DNA from: an uncultured Verrucomicrobiales bacterium
Lineage (GTDB): Bacteria; Verrucomicrobiota; Verrucomicrobiae; Limisphaerales; CANJSG01
NCBI GenBank assembly: GCA_946480965.1
Contig: CAMLMI010000145.1
Coordinates: forward strand, 1 to 10,718
Reading direction: 5' to 3'
Length of the DNA stretch: 10,718 nt
In this document: positions 1 to 9,000 of the stretch, piece after piece
Position numbering within the stretch: position 1 is the first letter of the stretch
How the letters are laid out: every line of letters starts with the position of its first letter
Made by a program: the position numbers and the translations under genes
The notes under the pieces: generated by a model
What the model saw: the letters and a program-made list of their open reading frames with translations, nothing else
Database searches by the model: none
What the model was told of the DNA's origin: nothing

Positions 1-3000
1 GCTGGAGGCTGAAGAGCCGGCCTTCGACGACGCTCTGGTCGGGGATCGCGGCCAGAACGGGAGCCTGATTAACGGCCGTGGTCACGGTGGTGGCGGCCTG
101 GGCAGCGGGCGGGGCGGACTCGGCGTTGCCGGCGGCGTCGGTCGCCAGCACGTAGAAGCCGTAGGCGGTGCCGGCGGTGCCGCGGAAAACCGTGCCGGAG
201 GACGTCAGGCGCGAGGCCCAGCGTCCGAACGGACCGCCGTTGGTCGAGACATAGACGTCGTAGAAGGCCACGCCGCTGATGTCGTCCGTGCCGGTCCAAC
301 CAAGGTTGAAGTCGGCCGAGCTGATCGCGGGCAAAGGCGCGAGCTGGGTGGAGGGCGGCGTGGTGTCCGGCACCGGCACGAGGCTTTCGTAAACCAGCGT
401 GTAGCTGCCGGTGGAATCGAAGTCCACGAAGTGCAGCAGGTTGGTCCTGGTCGGCCGGATCTCGCCGCCGAAGAAGAAGCGGTCGGTCGTCCAGGCGTTC
501 GTGTTCAGGCCGATCTCCGTGCCGTTGCTCCGCACGATCCTCCTGAGGACGAAGTTGGTGCCTCCCGGATTGCCGATCCGGAAGTAGGACCAGCCGGGCG
601 TGGCCGGAGCGGTGAGCGTGGTCTGGAGCGCGCCCACCGAAATGGGGTTGCTCAAGCCTGCGTTGGTCACGGCCGTCACGGGCACGATGGGCCCCTGCGA
701 GAGATACAGCGTGTCCGGCAGGAACTGGGGATCGGCGAGGTCGTTGACCAGCATGTCGGGCCGGCCATCCCCGGCCGCGCCGTCCACATTCACGATCCGG
801 TTCAGCTCGTGGATCTCGGTGGCCCGGACGAGCGACAGGCGCTTGCCCGCCACGGCGTCCAGGTGTTCGAAGGAAGCCGAGTAGTTCGTGAAGCTGCCCT
901 GGAGCGTCGAGGTGAAGAGCCAGCGGGCGATCTTGCTGGAGCCGACGCCGATGGGGCCGAGATCGACCTCCAGCGACGGGGTGACGGCCTGGTTTTCGAG
1001 CTGCGCGCCGATGATCTTGAAGTCGATCAGCAGCCCCTTCTCGTTCTCTACGATCTCGGGCTTGGCGCTGGTGATCTTCATGTTCCGAGCCTCGCCGTAG
1101 CCGACGTTGTCCACCCGCACGGCCAGCGCGTAGGGCAGGCTCGGCTCGATCTCCTGCGTGAAGGGATCGTCGGCGAAGACGTCGCGTTCGTGGAAGTAGC
1201 GCACGAGCAGCTCGGGCTGCGGGTGCACCTGGATCGGGGCGGCGGCCAACGGCAGCGTCACCCGGATTCCGTCCTGCACGTAGCTCATCGTGCCGCCGAC
1301 CATGAAGACGCGCGCGCCGTTCGTCGGAGCGGCGTCGAGCGTGGGCACCAGAATCCAGGAGGCGTTTCCTGCGGTGAAAGCCGGCAGGGCACCGGTGCCG
1401 TCCACGCCCGTCATGCCGACGAGCTGGGGAGCGCGGACATCGAAGAGATCGGTGGCGTTGGTGCTGTCGCCGCTCTGGATGCTGAGGGTGACGAGAAGCT
1501 CGGAAAGCGGGCTCGCGGTTTCGTTGTCGATCTCCAAGGTGGCGTTGAACGCGTCGCGCGTCAGCACCGCCTGCTGGCTCAGCTTCAGTTTGACCCGGGC
1601 GCAGACCTCGGCGGCCATCTGCATCACCTTGTCGAGCGAGGCCTGGGCGGCGCCGGGACGTCCGGCCGGAACCACGATGTTCAGCGGAGCCGGGCGGCAG
1701 ACACCCTTGAAGCCGGGCGGCGGCGCGAAGTTCGATCCAGCGTTGGCCGGAATGGTGGGAGCCGGTCCGCCGCCGCCACCACCGCCACCGGCGATGGGCA
1801 CCAGTTCATAGACCGCGTTGTAGAGCGCGGGCAGGTCGCAGCCCGTCGAATCGAAGAAATAGACCGCGTTCTCCTTGTCCACGACGTTGGGGCCGCAGAG
1901 GTAGTTCCACAGCATCTCGGCCGTGACGGAGCATTGTCCGGTCAAATAGTCGGTCTGCTGGCGCAGGCCGCTCTGCTCCGGCGGTGGTCCGCGATGGACC
2001 GTCGCCGGGATCGTAATGGACTGGCGGGCGCCGAGCGTGCCGATGTTCGTGATCAGCGGGGTGATCTGGAACGCCTCGATGTGCGGGATGTTGAGCCGGA
2101 CATCACGGGCCTCGATCAACCCGTGGTTCTCGATGGTGAACTGGATCTGGAAGTCCTCGCCGGCATACTGCGACAGATCCACCGACGCCGGGCTGATCGT
2201 CACCACGGGGACAGGCACCTGGGTTTCAAACGTGCTCTCGACCTCGAACCGATAGCGATCCTGCACGGTGGTCGGCACGACGGTGAAGGTGTAGCTCACG
2301 GTCTGGCGCTGGAGGAAGGCGACGACGTTCGTCGTGTCGCCCGACCGGACGAAGGCCGACTGGCGGTAGGAGCTGTGGGCGGTCGCGCCGACATCCACGA
2401 TGTAGTAGGCCTCGGCCAGGTTGGTGAAGAGCACCGAACCGTCCGCGCCGGTGACGTTCGTGGCCACGAGAGCGCCGCTCAACCCGTCGGTGACCCGCAC
2501 CCAGGCGTTGGTCACGCGGGGGCTGCCGGGCGTGAAGTAGGTGTATTCGTCCTCGGCCACGACCTTCAGGGAACCGATGCCGTCCGAGACGGTGCGGAAG
2601 CGGTATTGGACCGAGAGCGCCGCGTTGGAGGAGTTGATCGCGATGGAGCCGGTGTAGTCGCCGAAGGCCAGGTCCGGCGGGGGCGTCAGCAGCAGGGTGA
2701 TGACCGTGTTCGTGCCCGGCTCCAGCGGCGGCAACTGCTGGGGCGACGACAACGCGAGCCACGGCAGCGACGGGATGAGTATCTCCAGCGGCCCGGTGGC
2801 GCGCGAACCCGCGTTGGTCAGGATGAAAGAGACCGGCGTCTGGTGGCCGAGCAGCATCGTGGACTGGAGGAAGGACGGCAGGGCCGCGAGCGCGGGCGTG
2901 AAGAGGGACTGCCGGACACTGAAGACGAGGTAGTTCGTCAATCCCTCGGCGGTGGTGACGCGCACACCGACGGTGCTGTTGACGGCGGACGTGTCGATGG

Positions 3001-6000
3001 CGCGCACGTCGAAGCGCAGATACACGCGGGAATCACCGGGCAGCAGGTTGTTCGTCAGGACGGCGGAGACCTGGATGCTCGGATGGTTCGTATAGACCTC
3101 GGCGACGAGGCCGGTGAGCGGCTGGTCGCTGAGGTTGACCAGGGCGGAAGAGCCGCTGTTGGTGCCGCCTTCGACCACCACGATCGTTCCCGGAGACTCG
3201 ATGTTGAAGCCTAGGATGGAGAACTGGTCCTGCCAGGCGGGCGGGTTCACGGTGCTCGGATGCGTGGCGGCGATGCGGTAAAGGCCCGCCTCGGTCGGCA
3301 ACGGGACGAAGTCCACCGCGAAGTTGCCGGACAGGTCCGTGATCGCCTGGATCGTGCGGCGGGTGCCGCGGACCTCGACATGCACCGTCACCGGAGCGAG
3401 CGCGGCCGGTTGCCCCGTCGCCAAGGACGTGGCGCTGCCGGTCAACGGCACGGGCTCGCCCTTCTGCGAGACCGTCACGGCGGTGGAGACGGTGGCGGTA
3501 TGGGCCGCGCCGATCACCACGGGCACGGCGGCCACGCGGGCGTTGTTGTTCTCCAGAACCTCGGGCACGGCGTTGAAGACGTCGGCCTGGACGATGATCC
3601 AGTAGCTGCCCGGGACATCCGGCATCCGCACCGTGGCCTGTTGCTGGATGGAATCGCCGATGCCGAGCGGTCCGTTGTAGGCGGGCTGCGCCCCGATGGA
3701 ATCGGCACCGAGCAACGGATCGGTGGAGATCAGCACGCGCTGGACGATGTTGGTGTTCGCGCCGCGCAGGCCGTTGTTCCCGAGGGTGAAGGTGACGGTC
3801 AGGTTCTGGCCGGTGAGCGCGTTGGTGGCGGCGGCGATTTCCGTGACGATGATGTCGGGCAGGTCCGCGTCGCTGACGACGACGGTGTCGGAACCGGCGG
3901 TGAAGCCTGTCGCCGTCGCGGTGATGGTCACGGTCCGGTTCCCGTCCGTCACGGCATCGGTGAGGCTGGCGATGTTGAACACCGCGCTGTTCGTCCCGGC
4001 AGGAATGGTCACGGTGGCGGGCACCGTCGCCTCGGTGGGAAGATCGGAGGCGAGGGAGACAACGAGCGGCGCGGCCGTGTCGGTGTTGCGGGTCACGACG
4101 GCCGTGGTCGCGGGGTTGCGGCCTTCGGGCACGAGATCATCGGCGATGAAGATCCGGAGCGTCGCGCCATCGTCGTCCGTCACGGTGAGGATGTCCGGCG
4201 TGGTCGGGCGCAGCGGTTGGCCGAAAACCGAGTCGGCCACGTAGCCGATGATCGAGGTCGTCTTGGGTCCGTCCACCAATGTGTTGTTCACGGCGGAGAC
4301 CGGGAAGCTCGCGCTGATCGAGCCGGACGGAATGGTGACGGACGCGGGCACGCGGGCGGCGTTCGTGTTGCTGCTCGAGAGGAGGACCACGATGTTGCGG
4401 GGACGCGGCGAAGGCAGCGTGACGGTGCCGTCGGTGGCGTTCGGACCGGCGCCTTCGCTCACGTTGCGGCTGGCGAGGGAGAGCACCACGTCCGGAATGT
4501 CGTTGTCCACGACGGCCAAGGAGGCGGACGAAGGCAGATGGCCCTGGGCCGTGACGGTGACGATGTAGGCGTTCGTGCGTTCGATCAGCGAATCATCGAT
4601 GGCGGTGACGGCGATGTTGGTCGAGGCCATGCCGGCGGAGAGCACGACGGTGGCGGGCACGGAGACCTGGTTGGCGTCCGAAGCGGCGAGTTGCACGACG
4701 AGGTTCGTGGCCGTGGCCGGATCGCGCGTGATGGTCGCGACGGCGGCCGTGCCCTCGACGACGTTCGTGGGGGCGATGGCGATGGTCACGCGGCGCTGGT
4801 TGCTGTCGAGGACGGTCAGGGAATTCGTCGCCGGGTCATAGCCGGAGGCGGACGCGACGACGAAGGCGACCTGTGCCCCGTCGAACTCCGCGTCGGGCTG
4901 GGCGGTGACGAAGAACCCGGCGCTGGCCTGCCCGGCGGGAATCGTGACGGTCGCCGGGACGGTGGCCTCGGACGGGTCCGTGCTGGAGAGGTTGACCACG
5001 AGGGCCGAGGCGCGGCTGCCGTTGCGGGTGACGGTGGCGGAGACGTTGGGATTGACCGCGTTTTCGGCGATCTGGAACGCGTTCAACGTGAGTGTGAGCG
5101 CACCCGGCACCACGATGGGATTGGTGGCGATGAGGCTGTTGTTCGACTCGTCGGTCTCGCTGCGGCCGCCGCCCGAATCGGTCGTGACGACCAGATACAG
5201 CGGCCCGGCCTCGCTCGCGGGCGGAATGGAGAGCGTGCGGGTGATCGAAAGGAAACCGTTCGCCGGGATGGTGTTCGTCACCTGGTGCGTGCCGAGCGCC
5301 TGGTCGAAGCCGATCTGGTCGTCGGCGGAAAGATAGAGCGTGTCGTTCCATGGGCCGACGGCGGGAACGGTTCCACGGTTGGTGACGCCGTAGGTGATCT
5401 CGAAGGGAACGCCGGGATAGGCCGTGGCCGGGGTCTGGATGGAGACGACGGCGAGGTCGGGCAACGGCGTGAGCGACGAGGAGACGCCGAGTCGGTTCGT
5501 GTTGTTGGCCTCGCCGGTGCCGCCGAGGTTGTATTCGAAGACGTTGTTGTTGATGTCCGCGACGACCGTGACGAGCAGGCCACCCGCGCCGGTGGTGTTG
5601 TTCGGCAGCGTGAAGGCGTAGGAACGCTCGCGCGTGGTGCCGTTGGTGATCGGGCCGGAGGTGTTGGTCGCGTAATAAACGGAGGTGTTCAGCAGCGTCA
5701 CGCCCTGGTTCGTGTTCACGACGAGCACCCGGTCGTAGAAGTTGTTCAGCACCGGACCGGTGCCGCTGTTGGTCAGGGTCCAGCGGATGGTCAGGTTCGT
5801 GCCGGAAACCAGCGTCATGGGTTCGACCGTCACGGCGCTGACGAGCAGGTCGGGATAGGTGTCGAGCGTGGTGTTCAGGGGGATCGACTGGCTGTTGTTC
5901 GACTCGGCCGTGCCGGCGGCGTTGGCCTCGGCGCGGTTGTTGAAGGTGTCGGCCGTGACCGTGATCTCCAGCGCGCCGACGGACTGCGGGCCGTCGGGCA

Positions 6001-9000
6001 GGTTCACGGAGAGGGTGCGGTTGCGGGACGTGCCGTTGGTGATGGGGCCGGAACCGTAGTAGGGCGTGGTATTGACCAGTTCCTGGAGCGTGCCGGTGTG
6101 GACGACACGGATGCGCTCGTAGAAGCCGTCGTCCGCGATGGCGGTGCCGTCGTTGGCGAGCTGCCAGGAGAGGTCGAGGCGCGCGCCGGAGAACGGTCCG
6201 GGCACGGGATTGACCGCGAGCCCGGTGATGCGGAGGTCGGGCGCGCTGAGCGTCTCGATGCTCGTCAGGTTGTTGGTTTCGGCGCCGATGCCGACGAAGT
6301 GCTCGAAGACGCCGCCCAACCCGTCGGCCTCCACGCTGATCTCGAAGCGGCCATAGACCTGCCCGCTGTTCGGCAGGGTCAGCGCGACCTGGCGCGCGCG
6401 GAATCCGGCCGGGAGCAACGAACCGTTCTCGGGCAGCGCGGCGTCGTAGAGGACGTTGGTCGTCACGAGCGTCTGGGCGGTGGTGAGGTTGCGGAGGATG
6501 ACGCGGTCCGACCACGAGTTGCTGGTGGCTCGGGGACCGGAGTTGGTCACGACCCAGCTCACGGTGATGGCCTGGGCCGGACGCCAGCCATTCGTCGGCT
6601 GCACCGAGACGGAGGCGACGCGCAGATCGGGATACGGGGCCAGGGCGGAACTGAAGCTGGCCGTGGCCGAGTTGTTGGCCTCGCCCGTGCCGCCGGAGTT
6701 CTGCTCCAGCACGTTGTTGGCGGAATCGGTCGTCACCGTGACCTCCAGCGTGCCGGCGGCCGCGGGGCCGTCGGGCAACTGGACCGCAAGCTGCCGGGCG
6801 CGCTGGGTGGAGGGAGCGATGGGACCATTGCCGCCCGCGGCCGAATCATAGAGCAGCGTGGAGTTGACCAGGATCTGGCCGGTGCCTGTGTTGCGGACCA
6901 CGACGCGGTCGGTGAAGGAGCTGGCCGTGGCCGCGCCCCCGGTGTTGCGGACGGTCCAGCCGACGGTGATTCCCTGCCCCGATTGCACGCCCGAAGGCGG
7001 AACGACGCCCACACCGGTGACGATCAGGTCGGGCGAAGAATTGGTCTGGAAGAGCGGTTCCGAGGGCTTCTCCGGATTGGTCCAGAAGGCGAAGGCGGTC
7101 GTCTGCGTGGCGACGAGGGGAGAGAAGCGGCCTTCCAGCGTGAGCAGATAGGAGCCATCGGCCGGAAGGACGACGCCGTCACGGTCGGAGGAAACGGTGA
7201 GGCTCATCGCACGCGTGTTGACCGGCGTGTAGAGGTGCAGGGCCGGGGCGCTGCCGCCGCCCGAGACGATGCCCATCCCGTCGAAATACAGGCGCGCGCC
7301 CCGGCTGCCGTTGAACTGGTAGAGCCGGGTGATGGAACTGGGGGACGACTCGTTGGTGACGACGGTGTCGAGGGCCAGCGGCATGGCCACCGCCGGGGTC
7401 AGCAACCGGAAGCCATAGGTGCCGAAGCCGTCCGCGGGAAAGCTGACGGAGAGGACGTAGTCGCCGGCGGGCAACAACAGAGAGGAGTCGTTCCCGGTGG
7501 TGCCGTCGGAATCGTCGAAGGGCCGTTGGCTGACGAGCACGCTGCCCGAACGGATCAGGTTCCAGCGCGCCGCGCCGTTGGTCAGGGCGTCGAAGAAGAC
7601 GCGCGTTTCCGCGCCGAGGGAGAACGTGTGGTAGTTGGTCGTGCCCGCCGAGGCGATGGCGTTGGTCACGGCGACGTTCAGCGCCAGCGCGTTGGTCTGG
7701 TGGTTCACGGGCACGAAGACCGACGACACGGTGCCGGTGCCGGTGCCGTGGTAGTAGATGTGGCTGTCGATGACGAAGAGGTAGTCGCCCGTCTCCGGAA
7801 GCAGGAGGCCGGGGCGATCGCTGCCGACGCTGAAGTCGTCCACCGCGCGGCCATTCGGCTGGTAGAGGCGGCCCCGGGGCGTGCTGCCGAAACCGGAGAC
7901 GGCGAGGGACTGGAAATAGACGCGCTGGCCCGCCGTGGCCGGGAACCGATAGAGAGCCAGGCCGGTGTCGCCACCGAGAACCGTCTGGTTCGTGGTGCCA
8001 AGCGCCGTGATCTGGGCCAACGCCGCGTTTCGCAGGATGAAGCGGTAGTAGGTCGGCGCGGTGGACTGCGAGGCCACGGAGAGCCGGTAGTCGCCGGGCA
8101 CCAGCTCCATGCGGTGGTCCAGATCGGAGGCGCCGCTGAAGCGCGGGTCGCGGTTGTTCATGTAGGAGCCTTCTGGGCCCACGAGGTTCAGCGTCCAGTA
8201 GGAGTTGGTCAGGGCGTCGAAGAAGACGACGTTCGTGGCCGCGAGCGTGAAGGTGAAGTGGTCCACGTCCTGCGCGCCGGAGAGGACGCCCTCCACCACC
8301 TGCTCCAGGGCGATGGCGTTGGTGGAATACGTGATCGGCTGATGGGCGAACGAGACGTGGCCGGTGCCGGTGCTGTTGTAGTAGGTGCGGCCATCGACCT
8401 GGAACAGGTATTCCCCGCCGAGCTCGAGGAGGACCGAGTTGTCGTCGTTGCCCATGTTGCCCGTGTATTGGACCAGGCGGCCGTTGGCGTCGTAGAGCCT
8501 GCCGGAAGGCGGGGAGTTGAAGCCCGCCGTGCCGTAGGAGCGCAGATGCACGCGCTGGTTGGGCGCGGCGTTGAAGCGGTAGAGCGCCAGGCCGATGCCG
8601 CCGTGGAGGTTGGTGGAATTGACCGCGCCGAGGGCCGTGGGAGTGGCCGTCTGCGCGTCGATCAGGCGGAAGGCGAAGGGCGTGGGCGCGGGGCCGGTCG
8701 AGGCGACCAGCAGGGTGTAGTCCCCGGCCGGGAGCCAGACCCGGTTTTCCCAGTCCGCCCCGTCGGAGAAGCGGGAATCGCGCGTGGCGACATGGACGCC
8801 TCCCGGCCCGTTGATCGACCAGTTCCAATACGTGTTGGTCAGGGCGTCGAAGAAGACCGCGCGGGCATCCGGCAGGCTGAAGGTGAAGGCGGCCGTGTCG
8901 CCGCCGCCTTCGAGGTTCCCTTGCACCGGCGCGCCGAGAACGAGCGCGTTGGTGGCGGGCTGCACGCTCTGGAGGACGAAAGCCACGGTGGACTGGGGGG

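Noticed and set aside
743..787. Possible calcium loop (VDGAAGDGRPDMLVND) resembling dockerin, EF-hand or FG-GAP motifs
   Set aside because: It occurs once, lacks the paired loop of dockerins and EF-hands and the repeat series of FG-GAP propellers, and spacing of acidic residues is not canonical.
794..817. IHEL segment as a possible zinc-protease motif
   Set aside because: The sequence after HEL is NRI, with no second histidine, so the HExxH motif is absent.
431..3214. Forward-strand open frame of 927 codons
   Set aside because: Same register and same explanation; it is the continuation of the antisense shadow, cut from the longer one by a single CTA codon of the real gene.
4836..6515. Minus-strand open frame of 559 codons, Arg/His/Pro-rich
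   Set aside because: It is in a shifted frame relative to the real gene over the CARDB block and gives only RRRH/HPR-type low-complexity sequence.
7731..7750. GTGTGT-like coding stretch as a possible RTX nonapeptide or simple-sequence repeat
   Set aside because: The protein reads HGTGTGTV with no GGxGxD pattern and only three short DNA iterations; it is one strand of a PPC-like domain also seen as STGTGHV in two other units.
7179..8828. Minus-strand open frame of 549 codons
   Set aside because: Shifted-frame shadow over PPC-like units 4-6; its apparent repetitiveness is inherited from the 630-bp DNA repeats.
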